The notes below the pieces were generated by a model. That model was not told where the DNA came from, searched no databases, and was given only the letters and a program-made list of their open reading frames with translations. A DNA stretch of 64,000 nucleotides from IMG/VR virus record IMGVR_UViG_3300010885_030180, positions 39,606 through 103,605 of that record; one strand, written 5' to 3'. The stretch comes from a virus. Positions within the stretch are counted from its first letter, which is position 1. Every line of letters starts with the position of its first letter. A program made the translations under genes and the position numbers. This document shows, piece after piece, positions 21,601 through 28,002 of this stretch.

Positions 21601-22188
21601 TTTGCCGGTCCAAGTACTGGCGTTATTGGGTATACTGGTTCAGTTGGTGCAGGTTACACTGGTTCAATTGGTAGCACTGGTACAATAGGTTACACAGGTT
21701 CTGCAAGCACCGCAAGTGGATATACTGGTTCTGCAAGCACCGCAAGTGGATATGCTGGTAGTGCTGGTGGATTTACTTCAGTTCAGGTGTTTAATACACA
21801 AACCGGTACTGCTTATACACTAGTATTAGCTGATTCTGGTTACTTGGTTAATATAAACAATGCTGTGGGTACTACTGTTACTATACCACCGGAAAGTTCA
21901 GTTAACTTTGCCGTTGGCCAGCGTGTTGATATAAGTCAGAACGGACTAGGGCCTGTGGTAATATCAGCAGGTGTGGGTGTTACATTACATACCACTGATC
22001 TTCCATTATTGAATAATCAATATAGCATGGGTACACTACTTAAGGTGGGCTCAAATGAATGGACATTTGCTGGACCCAGTGCAAGTGTTGTAGGTTATAC
22101 TGGCAGTGCAGGCGCTAACGGTGTTATCGGAACTAATGGTACTAACTATGTAGATACATTAAATACATTTTTATTAATGGGTGCATAA
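12607..22188 (+). CDS. 3193-residue mosaic fibre/adhesin protein
   Basis: This is the largest gene in the window. The N-terminus (MSKSRLFSGKIKKKTG, then YEYLDVSQAEPDLG) is a charged attachment segment. The body carries about 20 copies of a ~30-residue motif ST(T/N)(T/S)GALxVxGGVGIGGxLYVGG, separated by variable spacers and by distinct globular inserts. Insert positions are about residues 415-540, 1080-1215, 1255-1420, 1485-1585 and 1900-2080. From about residue 2118 it changes to GYTGSx collagen-like repeats with A-S-T-A-S interruptions. The C-terminal third has four copies of a ~100-residue beta domain (TYTLVLADAG, VTIPLESSVNF, GSNEWLF(V)TP). The whole reads as a long trimeric fibre assembled by domain shuffling. 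It ends exactly one base before the next gene's GTG. Confidence 0.8.
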   Translation: MSKSRLFSGKIKKKTGTALDGSRYEYLDVSQAEPDLGIPLSNNAVLIANTSGQRFWSNTLTDITLAGTVISSGTVTGDLLPSITNTFNLGRADLRFKTLFVSSATLDIGGVTISSTGADSLNISKLIVSTSTNSTSTVSGALQVVGGVGIGLDLVVGGSITSNSLTIGTVSNNQGTLNIQSTVDSTSTNSGALQVVGGVGIGGNLYVGGDIVAQKLTIQLTTVTTTFIVTDDVISTYNTTQSTSTDSGALIIAGGAGFGRDVYVGGLIYSSGSQVLTYNSTQTLLVASALYATTSGYALAFDTGTVVTTAINAINATTASFATTSGYALAFDTGTVVTTAINATTASFATTSGYALAFDTGTVVTTAVNATTATSLGPDIIRISNTTNSTSTDSGALQIEGGVGIGKNLNVGNLLTFNPVIWNYVATTFTSIPVTYGQTSLTFTVQPDNTITNMSVAAGAGGYGPTSVNLTIPGTTFPGGTSPANDIVFNVETFVSAGPVYSTAVNSAVSYVSGTLPQRYDNIYSTGNVGIGAGTQHWVFGTDGKLTAPGKIEVQSNVNSNSIATGAFTVVGGAGIGLDLYVGNNLYVANTAYLNNAEILTTSSGFSSESGISIINQRLVVNTSTNSTSTTTGAIVTPGGVGIGQDMWVGGKIYAGDFIYSNGQQVITTSTINTFANQTVITAGTDTAISTSTGNVTIWNTSTFQTVTDRGHTTTNAISITSTASSTSSTTGALTITGGVGVGENLYVNGLIYSSSSQVLTYNSTQTLLVASALYATTSGYALAFNTNTVVTTAVNATTASYALAFDTGTVVTTAVNATTASSLGTGVIYIVNSSTSTSTNTGALVVTGGAGVGGDLWAGGSIYAAAFLYSNGQQVITTSTINTFANQTVITAGTDTAISTSTGNITIWNTSTLQTVTDRGATTTNAISITNATASDSTITGALIVAGGVGIGGDIYVGGALYQNGQQVITTSTINDYANQTVITAGTDTAISTSTGNITIWNTSTLQTVTGRGHTTTNQIRIDNTLTSTSSFASNALYVAGGIGGNSGFNINGDGYLHGDLIVFGTITGTNVTLTTLVANSGTFYGDTSGSGALYAGIIGATPFSQTMAQFTGDLNDYMEINVQNINAGAIASTDIVASADNVTETGAFIDMGITSSGWDGSATLSFGNALGPNDGYLLVGNSNLPTSGHLVIGTMALDTSVKIIVAGTNSNYITAIFNTATTESISTTTGALVVRGGLGVGGSIYAASTSYINNSKILVAGDLETVTHTATYITNNPGSVAVAGTSTIYGTYDFGAVSDVWTFNDYNTGTNFGYYSIHDAATQPAFIVYIGFSGITDFNRIVLNINYTQNSGHTQEIDLYNYVQNQWDTFTTYSGSTGWFEFILGTVDPAPYISSGTVTARIYHVSFGNTAHRTWIDYVALEKSIQGGQGPRGATGATGATGAQGLTTSTTSTFIFSNTLASTSTVASNAVYIEGGLGIGKSLLVTGEAIFQNNVTFAGTTTFVLSTNTVYTDNIIELHYPNTPGNVWAVNDGKDIGLRFHYYDGADKNAGLVLANDTKYLEWYSSGTEDGTSTFAGSAYGTFKTGSIVLTNTTVSISTSTGALQVAGGVGIGGSLYIGGALYQNGQQVITTATINNFANQTTITAGTDTAISTSTGNITIWNTSTLQTVTDRGNTTTNAISITNATASGSTITGALTVAGGIGVGGDLYIGGALYQSGQQVITTATINQYANQTSIIAGTDTAVSTSTGNIIIWNTSTLQTVTSRGATTTNAISITNATASGSTITGALTVTGGVGIGGNLYVGGALYQSGQAILSTATINQFANQTSIIAGTDTAVSTSTGAITIWNTSTLQTVTGRGATTNNAISITNTTSSISTTTGALIVTGGVGIGGSLNVGDASVVNVNSTSTALRITQLGAGNALVVEDEANPDASPFVIASNGTVIIGHTARVTQVNVLEVHSSAAINSSPAMGVYSWGTLATGGGLNLYKSRSGTVGTYSTATNGSQSSIRFQFDDGAAFQQAASIIGSVEGTPALNSTPGRLTFGTTPDASTTPVERMRIDSVGQTKFSTVITATSTTTGALVVTGGVGIGGNLYVGGAFTATSISIGGINVGYGYTGSLGYTGSIGYTGSIGYTGSASTATGYTGSIGYTGSIGYTGSASTVSGYTGSIGIGYTGSASTATGYTGSIGYTGSKGTDGTSVTIKGSTSTSAALPGYPTSYIGTAGDGYITTDTGHLWVWSGSAWNDVGNITGPSGGLGYTGSRGYTGSASTASGYTGSIGVGYTGSASTVTGYTGSIGYTGSIGYTGSASTASGYTGSQGTGGGAGYTGSASTVTGYTGSVGYTGSIGSTGTTGYTGSIGNTGTIGYTGSIGTIGYTGSIGNTGTIGYTGSIGYTGSLGYTGSASTASGYTGSTGTIGYTGSLGYTGSAGVSGTFSAVQVFNTQSGTTYTLVLADAGDLVKLTNVSGVTVTIPLESSVNFAIGQRVDIEQASAGNVAIVGASGVTLNSTDYPVLSTQYSVGTLIKTGSNEWLFVTPQGGLGYTGSTGVGYTGSLGYTGSASTASGYTGSASTASGYTGSLGYVGSVGNFSSVQTSNTQTGTTYTLALTDAGQLIKLTNASNVTVTIPLESSVNFAIGHRLDIEQASTGIVAVVGASGVTLNSTDYPVLSTQYSVGTLIKTGSNEWLFVTPQGGTGYTGSTGAGYTGSASTGSSFTGGVITGITTVTNTTNASSTNSGALQVVGGVGIGGSLFVGGVITATNFFAGTLRIDAGSTMTNLVVTGTATSTSTTTGAVIISGGLGVGLGIVAGGTVTATNFILNGYQVSTATGSATFTGGSVANTTTFVSTVTITSTAISTSTTTGALQVVGGVGIGGNINFGGSLYQNGVLFTGGGGVGSFNSVQTFNTQTGTSYTLVLTDAGTLVNMNNAVGATVTVPPESSVNFSIGQRVDIAQNGAGPVVISAGVGVTLHTTDLPLLNNQYSIGTLIKVGSNEWTFAGPSTGVIGYTGSVGAGYTGSIGSTGTIGYTGSASTASGYTGSASTASGYAGSAGGFTSVQVFNTQTGTAYTLVLADSGYLVNINNAVGTTVTIPPESSVNFAVGQRVDISQNGLGPVVISAGVGVTLHTTDLPLLNNQYSMGTLLKVGSNEWTFAGPSASVVGYTGSAGANGVIGTNGTNYVDTLNTFLLMGA
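13480..13731 (+). repeat. near-perfect tandem repeat within the mosaic fibre gene
   Basis: Three copies of an 81-90-base unit begin at 13480, 13570 and 13651. Each starts gcaaccacaagtggatatgc and encodes ATTSGYALAFDTGTVVTTA. The first copy carries a 9-base internal duplication. Related, more diverged copies occur near 14930-15070. Confidence 0.85.
18955..19902 (+). repeat. collagen-like GYTGSx repeat with A-S-T-A-S interruptions
   Basis: This is the third locus of the GYTGSx coding repeat. It carries one copy of the same ~55-residue globular module seen twice in the 509-2551 gene (about 19196-19380, with DGTSVTI, GDGYI and GHLWVWSGSAW). Confidence 0.85.
20113..20228 (+). repeat. 116-base direct repeat, copy 1 (copy 2 at 20575-20690)
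   Basis: The two 116-base stretches differ at a single base by eye (tatccggta versus tatccagta). They lie in the first two of the four C-terminal beta domains of the mosaic fibre. Such near identity inside diverged flanks points to recent duplication or gene conversion. Confidence 0.9.
21490..21557 (+). repeat. 68-base direct repeat, copy 1 (copy 2 at 21955-22022)
   Basis: This stretch is identical by eye to 21955-22022. The two copies lie in the third and fourth C-terminal beta domains of the mosaic fibre. Confidence 0.85.
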
Positions 22189-23382
22189 GTGGGAGTTTTA
22201 TCAACATCATACAGGGTTTTAGGCAGAGTTGCACTGTCAACTGCTACAACGACTGCTACTTTATATACAGTACCTGCTAATGCAAGTGCGGTAGTATCAA
22301 CATTATCAATATGTAATCAAACAGCCAGTGTAGGAACATATAGTATTGCAGTTAGTCCAGGTGGCGCCACAATAGTTCCTAAACATTATATTGCATATAA
22401 TGCTAGTATTGCTGCACAGGAAACTATTGCATTAACTATAGGCATAACATTGGCTACTACTGATGTAGTATATGTCTCTGCTAGTAATACTTTGACAAGT
22501 TTCAACCTATTTGGTTCTGAAATAACTACAACTGTAACCGTTCCAAGCACTATTGAATATCTAATAGTAGCCGCAGGTGGTGGCGGAGGCGGTAATGGCT
22601 CAGGAGGTGGCGGTGCAGGCGGCGTACTATATAATGGTGCTACTGCAATAACATCAAGTACTGTATACACTATCACTGTTGGTTCAGGCGGGACTACTAA
22701 TGGAGATGGAACCCCGGGTAGTACCGGTACTATTAGTTCAATAGTCGGCGGCGCATTAAATATTTTTGCACGTGGTGGTGGTGGTGGCTTTAGCCGTTCC
22801 GGTGGCACTAGTCCTGGATTTGTTTTTGGGGGATCAGGTGGTGGTGGTAGTGATGCAGGTGGTACTACTGAAACTATACCTGGAGCAGGTATTGTTGGTC
22901 AAGGTAATAATGGCGGATATGGGTCACTTAATGGTGGTGGCGGCGGTGGCGGTGGCGCCGGTACAACTGGATTTTCATCCAATGGTGCTGGACAACCAGG
23001 TGCCGGCGGCAATGGAGCATCAATATACTCAGACCTATTAGCATCAGCAAGTGCCGGTGTTCTTACCACAGGTACATATTATATTGCAGGTGGTGGCGCT
23101 GGCGCACGATGTGGTGGACTTGGAAGTCAACAGGCTGTAGGTGGATTGGGGGGTGGCGGCAACTCAAACGCTTCACCAAATGGAACTACTAATACCGGCG
23201 GTGGCGGAGGTGGTGGTGGCTATTATGCTGCTGGTGGGCAAGGAGGTTCGGGTATTGTAATTATTCGATATCCTGATATAGGTAATACAGCAGCAACTAT
23301 TACTACAGGTAGTCCTACATATGCGGTATCAGGCGGATATAAGGTATACAAATTTACCGGTTCTGGATCAATCACTTTCTAA
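22189..23382 (+). CDS. glycine-rich fibre-tip protein with N-terminal beta domain
   Basis: The GTG start at 22189 directly abuts the previous TAA. The 397-residue product has two parts. Residues 1-~110 form a beta domain (YRVLGRVAL, TLYTVPANAS, VSTLSICNQ, then FNLFGSEI) that recurs at the start of the next two genes. The rest is a glycine-rich domain opening with IEYLIVAAGGGGGG and closing with GSGIVIIRYP and VYKFTGSGSITF, a pattern of the phage 'glycine-rich domain' family. Glycine-rich sandwiches at fibre tips are known to bind receptors (for example the T2-type adhesin gp38). Here that role is inferred from composition and position. There is no Shine-Dalgarno; translation is probably coupled to the upstream gene. 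Confidence 0.65.
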   Translation: MGVLSTSYRVLGRVALSTATTTATLYTVPANASAVVSTLSICNQTASVGTYSIAVSPGGATIVPKHYIAYNASIAAQETIALTIGITLATTDVVYVSASNTLTSFNLFGSEITTTVTVPSTIEYLIVAAGGGGGGNGSGGGGAGGVLYNGATAITSSTVYTITVGSGGTTNGDGTPGSTGTISSIVGGALNIFARGGGGGFSRSGGTSPGFVFGGSGGGGSDAGGTTETIPGAGIVGQGNNGGYGSLNGGGGGGGGAGTTGFSSNGAGQPGAGGNGASIYSDLLASASAGVLTTGTYYIAGGGAGARCGGLGSQQAVGGLGGGGNSNASPNGTTNTGGGGGGGGYYAAGGQGGSGIVIIRYPDIGNTAATITTGSPTYAVSGGYKVYKFTGSGSITF

Positions 23383-23391
23383 TTTTAAAAT

Positions 23392-25185
23392 ATGTCATAC
23401 TATTACTACAAAGTGTTAGGTCAAGCAAACCCTGCTGCCTCCACATTAACCACATTATACACAGTACCTGCTAGTACGAATGCAATAATATCCACTATAA
23501 CTGTATGTAATCAAGCCGCAAGTACAGCAACTTATAGTATTGCCGTGCGCCCATTTGGTGCAACTATTGATCCTAAACATTACATTAATTATAATGCTGC
23601 TATTCCTGCATCAGACACTATTGGTGTAACAATGGGACTAACTTTAGCGCAAACTGATGTAATATCAGTGAGTTCTAGTAATAGTTCTACTAGTTTTAAT
23701 GTATTTGGCACACATATTACTGAAACAGTTCCTGTGGCTGATCAGACTACTGCAACTTCAGTTCAATATTTGGTAGTCGGCGGTGGCGGTGGCGGCGGTT
23801 TTTTATTAGGTGGAGGTGGTGGTGCCGGTGGAGTTGTAGTATCATCAGCCTATACTGTTACCCCTGGATCAGTAATCACTGTAACTGTAGGTGCAGGTGG
23901 TACCGCCGGAACTGGTGGAGCGGGAGGCACTGGCGTTAATTCATCAATCGTTGGACCTACTGAATATTCGCTATCATTAAATGGTACTAGTCAATATCTA
24001 ACCGTTCCTAGTAATGCCGCATTAGCATTCGGAACTGGAGACTTTACAGTAGAATGCTGGCTTTATGTAAATGTAGCACCTTCTGGTTCGCCAGAAATTT
24101 TTACTGCGGGAGATTTTCATCTTAACTTTAGAACCGGGTCAACTATTGCAATAACTAACAATTCTACAGTATTATCAAATACGGCTGCAATATCAACTGG
24201 TGCATGGACTCATATTGCAGCCGTTCGTAGTTCTGGTAATATGACAATATATATAAATGGTGTTGCTAATACCGTTGCAACTAATGCATACAGTTTTGTA
24301 CAAGGTACTGGTCAAATTGGATCAGGAAATGGGGCATCGGGCCCTTTCATGAATGTATATATGTCCAACCTACGAGTATTGAAAGGAACAGCACTTTATA
24401 CTAGTGGATTCACTCCATCTAGAGCGGCATTAACTGCTATTACCAATACCAGTTTATTAACTTTACAAAACTCTACATTTATAGATAATTCAGGTAATGG
24501 CATTGTTCTTACCGCAGTTAGTAGTGCAGCCATGACAAATACTCTTTCACCATTCAACACAGGGTTAGGTGGGGGTGGCGGTGGGACTTGGCAAGGTGGA
24601 GCCGGTATCGCAGGTGCATCCGGTGGCGGCGGTGCTGGATCTGATAGTAGTGGCGGCGCAGGTGGCGGTGGTACACAATCTACAAATTCTAGTGGTGGAT
24701 TTGGCAATGCCGGTGGTGCAGGCAATGGTGGCCGATTGGGTGGTGGTGGCGGCGGTGCTGGTAGTGCTGGTTATGCCGCTGGCGCAACTGCTCTTAGTGC
24801 AGGTACAGGGGGTGTTGGATATCAATCAATTATTACTACTACATCTACTTACTTTGCAGGAGGAGGAGGAGGTGGATTTGAAAGCGCCAACGCTGGAAAC
24901 ACTTACGGTCGAGGTGGTGCTGGTGGCGGCGGTAATGGTGGATATTCAAACAGCTCATACAATGGAACTGCTGGCTCTACCAATACTGGAGGTGGTGGTG
25001 GTGCAGGTGGTAATCAGTCCGGATCAGTTAGCGGATCAGGTGCCGCTGGTGGGTCTGGTACTGTTATTATTAGATTTTCTTCTGCTAACTATTATCCTGC
25101 TACTGCAAATACAAATGCAACATATACATCAACAGGTGGATATAATATATATACATTCAACTCAAGCGGAACACTTACTATATAA
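23392..25185 (+). CDS. glycine-rich fibre protein with nested LamG-like domain
   Basis: The 597-residue protein starts with the same beta domain as its upstream neighbour (YYKVLGQANPAAS ... VCNQAAS ... FNVFGTHI). A glycine-rich domain then opens at about residue 125 (VQYLVVGGGGGGG). At about residue 190 that domain is interrupted by a ~190-residue LamG/concanavalin-like module (SLNGTSQYLTVPSNAALAFG, FTVECWLYV, WTHIAAVR, MTIYINGV, VYMSNLRVLKGTALY). The glycine-rich domain resumes near residue 385 and closes with GSGTVIIRF. LamG modules bind glycans, so a host-polysaccharide receptor role is plausible. It begins 9 bases after the previous stop, with an A/T-rich leader and no Shine-Dalgarno. Confidence 0.7.
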   Translation: MSYYYYKVLGQANPAASTLTTLYTVPASTNAIISTITVCNQAASTATYSIAVRPFGATIDPKHYINYNAAIPASDTIGVTMGLTLAQTDVISVSSSNSSTSFNVFGTHITETVPVADQTTATSVQYLVVGGGGGGGFLLGGGGGAGGVVVSSAYTVTPGSVITVTVGAGGTAGTGGAGGTGVNSSIVGPTEYSLSLNGTSQYLTVPSNAALAFGTGDFTVECWLYVNVAPSGSPEIFTAGDFHLNFRTGSTIAITNNSTVLSNTAAISTGAWTHIAAVRSSGNMTIYINGVANTVATNAYSFVQGTGQIGSGNGASGPFMNVYMSNLRVLKGTALYTSGFTPSRAALTAITNTSLLTLQNSTFIDNSGNGIVLTAVSSAAMTNTLSPFNTGLGGGGGGTWQGGAGIAGASGGGGAGSDSSGGAGGGGTQSTNSSGGFGNAGGAGNGGRLGGGGGGAGSAGYAAGATALSAGTGGVGYQSIITTTSTYFAGGGGGGFESANAGNTYGRGGAGGGGNGGYSNSSYNGTAGSTNTGGGGGAGGNQSGSVSGSGAAGGSGTVIIRFSSANYYPATANTNATYTSTGGYNIYTFNSSGTLTI

Positions 25186-25197
25186 TGAGAATTTAAT

Positions 25198-25521
25198 ATG
25201 TCAGTTACATACAAAGTTTTAGGACAAGCAAATCCTGCAGCAACTACTACTACTACATTATATACATCAAGTAGTACAGTAGTAGTATCTACTCTTGTAG
25301 TTTGTAATCAAGCTAATGCCGCTACTACTTATAGAGTTGCAGTTAAACCTACCGCTAATACATTGAGTACATTACATTATGTTGCATACAATAGTTCTAT
25401 AGCCGCATATGATAGTGTGGCATTAACATTGGGTATTACTATGGGAACTGCTGAAAATGTTATAGTTTATAGTAGTACTAGTACTACTAGTTTTAACTTA
25501 TTTGGCACGGAGATAATTTAA
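25198..25521 (+). CDS. stand-alone copy of the fibre N-terminal beta domain
   Basis: This 107-residue protein is homologous along its whole length to the N-terminal domain of the two preceding genes (YKVLGQANPAA, LYTSSSTVVVSTLVVCNQA, LHYVAYNSSIAAYDSVALTL, FNLFGTEI). It stops exactly where those proteins enter the glycine-rich domain. The stop overlaps the next ATG (TAATG), and the next gene encodes the missing glycine-rich half in another frame. It is either a naturally split fibre-tip protein with coupled translation or a former fusion broken by a frame change. Its function is probably attachment of the glycine-rich partner. Confidence 0.65.
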   Translation: MSVTYKVLGQANPAATTTTTLYTSSSTVVVSTLVVCNQANAATTYRVAVKPTANTLSTLHYVAYNSSIAAYDSVALTLGITMGTAENVIVYSSTSTTSFNLFGTEII

Positions 25522-26540
25522 TGAGTTTGAATATTTTTAGTTATAATAAAATTAGTTCATTTATTTCTCGCAATTCAAAACGTAATATAGCAAATCCAGG
25601 TATTTCTCTAGTGGCACCTTCTACTATAGAATATCTAGTAGTCGGCGGTGGCGGAAGTGGTGGTACCGGTACTACCGGTAATACCGGCGGTGGCGGTGGC
25701 GGTGGTGCAGGTGGATACAGAACCGGTACCGGTCTTGCTATTACTCCTGGATCTATTATTAATATAACAGTAGGTGCTGGTGGTGCATGGGGAGGATTAT
25801 TAACAGGTGTTGTGGGCAATAATGGAACAGATTCTTCTATTACAGGTACTAGTATTACTTCAATAGTAAGTACCGGCGGTGGCGGTGGCGGTGGAGTTAA
25901 TGGAGCAAGCTCCAGTATTGCAGCTAAGACAGGAGGATCCGGTGGTGGTGCCCATTCTAGAACCGCAGGATCGTTTGGTGCAGGCAATACTCCTAGCACT
26001 AGTCCTTCTCAAGGAAATAGTGGCGGCGATAGAGCTGGCGCAACTTTTTTTGGTGCCGGCGGTGGTGGGGGGGCTGGTGCTAGTGGTGGGAATGGTTCAG
26101 AATCAACAGGCCAATCGTCAATAACAGGTGCATTGGGAGGAAACGGTGGTGTTGGATTACAATCTAGCATAACTGGAATTCCTACTTATTATGCAGGTGG
26201 TGGTGGTGGTGGCCACAGCGCCAATGTTGGCACCGGAGCAGGTGGGGTAGGCGGATTAGGTGGCGGTGGAAGAGGCTCAATTGGTCTAGGTTATACTACT
26301 GATGGTTCAATTGAACAACCAGGAGTAGCAAATACAGGTGGTGGTGGTGGCGGCGGCGCATATGGTTCTGCTTCACAACAAACATACACAGTAACACCAA
26401 ATGGGGGCTCTGGAATAGTTATACTTAGACATTCTTCTAGTAATGCATTGGCTGTATCTACTACAGGAAGTCCATTCATATATACAATTAATAGTACTGT
26501 TGTATATGTATTCACCGTCACTGGAACAATTACATTTTAA
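25521..26540 (+). CDS. glycine-rich fibre-tip protein
   Basis: The 339-residue protein has a ~30-residue polar N-terminus (MSLNIFSYNKISSFISRNSK) followed by the family glycine-rich domain (IEYLVVGGGGSGG ... GSGIVILRHS ... VFTVTGTITF). It lacks the usual N-terminal beta domain, which is encoded separately just upstream (25198-25521). The ATG overlaps the upstream stop as TAATG, the typical sign of translational coupling. The expected role is receptor recognition at a fibre tip, inferred from family resemblance. Confidence 0.65.
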   Translation: MSLNIFSYNKISSFISRNSKRNIANPGISLVAPSTIEYLVVGGGGSGGTGTTGNTGGGGGGGAGGYRTGTGLAITPGSIINITVGAGGAWGGLLTGVVGNNGTDSSITGTSITSIVSTGGGGGGGVNGASSSIAAKTGGSGGGAHSRTAGSFGAGNTPSTSPSQGNSGGDRAGATFFGAGGGGGAGASGGNGSESTGQSSITGALGGNGGVGLQSSITGIPTYYAGGGGGGHSANVGTGAGGVGGLGGGGRGSIGLGYTTDGSIEQPGVANTGGGGGGGAYGSASQQTYTVTPNGGSGIVILRHSSSNALAVSTTGSPFIYTINSTVVYVFTVTGTITF

Positions 26541-26549
26541 CAATATAGT

Positions 26550-27524
26550 ATGACAACATTTAAAACTTTTAGTCAGCAAAAGTTCAGCGAAATGGGAACT
26601 GTGATAAAAAGCACCGTAGCAGTAACAGCAGCAACCACCTCATCAATTGAATATCTTGTAGTTGCAGGTGGTGGATCTGGTGGAAGTTACGGTGGCGGTG
26701 GTGCTGGCGGATATAGAACTGCAACTGGATTTACAGTTACTTCAGGAGTCACTGTTACTGTTTCTGTTGGTGGTGGCGGTACGTCTACTGGGATTGATAC
26801 CGCAGGAAATAATGGAACAAATTCTTACATAACCGGTACAAATGGTTACTTTGTTATTTCACTCGGGGGAGGCGGCGGTGCTGGCGGCGATACTACTCCG
26901 TTAAAGGGAAAAACTGGCGGATCTGGTGGCGGTGGGATGGGCGGAACCAATCGTACCACTAGCTTTGGAACAGGCACGGCAGGCCAGGGAAATGACGGAA
27001 GTCCAGGATCTACATCTAACATACGAGATCCTGGAGGTGCTGGTGGAGGTGCTGGTGCAGTTGGCGGCGGTGCTGGTGTTAACGGACCTTCGGCAATAAA
27101 TGCATATGGTGGTGGGAGAGGTGGTAATGGATCACAATCTAGTATAACTGGAATTTTAACTTATTATGCTGGTGGAGGTGGTGGGGGTGGAAATGGCAAC
27201 TCTATTAGTACAGGAGGCGGCGGGTTAGGAGGCGGCGGCGCCGCATCTCCCCATGTTAATATAGTTAACAATTATGATGGGTATGCTGGTGGTACAAATA
27301 CTGGCGGGGGCGGCGGCTCAGGTGGTCAACAATCAATGCCAAATAATACCGCAGTACCAGCTTATCCAAATTCCGGAGCAGGCGGATCAGGCATTGTTGT
27401 ATTGAGATATCCAACCGCATACCGGTTACCGGTATCTTCCACAGGAACTGTATATACGTTAGTATCCGCATCTGCCCGATATAACATATTCATATTCAAT
27501 AGTTCTGGATCAGTAACATTCTAA
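26550..27524 (+). CDS. glycine-rich fibre-tip protein
   Basis: The 324-residue paralogue of the preceding gene has a ~30-residue Thr/Lys-rich N-terminus (MTTFKTFSQQKFSEMG). The glycine-rich domain then opens with IEYLVVAGGGSGG and closes with GSGIVVLRYP and IFIFNSSGSVTF. There is no LamG insert. It starts 9 bases after the upstream stop and has no Shine-Dalgarno. It ends the first glycine-rich block, followed by an 83-base gap holding a perfect late promoter for the next gene. Confidence 0.65.
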   Translation: MTTFKTFSQQKFSEMGTVIKSTVAVTAATTSSIEYLVVAGGGSGGSYGGGGAGGYRTATGFTVTSGVTVTVSVGGGGTSTGIDTAGNNGTNSYITGTNGYFVISLGGGGGAGGDTTPLKGKTGGSGGGGMGGTNRTTSFGTGTAGQGNDGSPGSTSNIRDPGGAGGGAGAVGGGAGVNGPSAINAYGGGRGGNGSQSSITGILTYYAGGGGGGGNGNSISTGGGGLGGGGAASPHVNIVNNYDGYAGGTNTGGGGGSGGQQSMPNNTAVPAYPNSGAGGSGIVVLRYPTAYRLPVSSTGTVYTLVSASARYNIFIFNSSGSVTF

Positions 27525-27565
27525 AATAATATCTCACCGATTAGATTTTAGATAAATTATTAAGT

Positions 27566-27573
27566 TATAAATA
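27566..27573 (+). promoter_or_regulatory. late promoter, perfect TATAAATA
   Basis: TATAAATA followed by C is an exact match to the T4-type late promoter core (gp55-dependent in T4). It lies 35 bases before the ATG at 27608, with AGAGGA as ribosome binding site in between. Confidence 0.75.
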
Positions 27574-27607
27574 CATTATAACGCATTAAACAAAAGAGGA
27601 TTTTAAA

Positions 27608-27988
27608 ATGAGTCATTTCGCAAAAGTAGAAAACGGTGTAGTAACACAGGTAATTGTTATCGAACAAGATGTAGTTAACACTGGATTATTTGGTGACCCA
27701 GCATCTTGGGTACAAACAAGCTATAATACATATGGTGGGCAACATCGCTCAGGTGGTGCACCGCTGCGTAAAAACTACGCAGGTATTGGTTATACATATG
27801 ATAGTATTCGCGATGCGTTTTATGCACCACAACCATTCCCAAGTTGGTTATTAGATGAAGATACTTGCATTTGGGCAGCACCAGTAGCTATGCCTGATCC
27901 TGTAGAAGGCAAATATTACACCTGGGATGAAGAAACAGTATCCTGGGTAGAACATGTAATACCAACTAACGATACTCCTGTAGTTTAA
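27608..27988 (+). CDS. conserved marine-phage small protein (fibre-region, unknown function)
   Basis: The 126-residue protein starts MSHFAKVENGVVTQVIVIEQ. It contains GDPASWVQTSYNT, LRKNYAGIGYTYD, then a YTWDEETVSWVE ending. I recognise this as a family found in many T4-like cyanophages and other marine phages, usually near tail or structural genes; its function is not established to my knowledge. It has a perfect late promoter and a good Shine-Dalgarno (AGAGGA, about 8 bases before ATG), unlike the surrounding fibre genes, so it is probably made abundantly and independently late in infection. Confidence 0.75.
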   Translation: MSHFAKVENGVVTQVIVIEQDVVNTGLFGDPASWVQTSYNTYGGQHRSGGAPLRKNYAGIGYTYDSIRDAFYAPQPFPSWLLDEDTCIWAAPVAMPDPVEGKYYTWDEETVSWVEHVIPTNDTPVV

Positions 27989-28002
27989 CGGTATAATCAA
28001 TA

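Noticed and set aside
24569-25222. Plus-strand 217-codon frame overlapping the glycine-rich gene
   Set aside because: It reads GGT/GGN-rich DNA in the second frame, giving Val/Ala/Leu-rich low-complexity sequence. The glycine-rich reading has domain logic and homologous neighbours.
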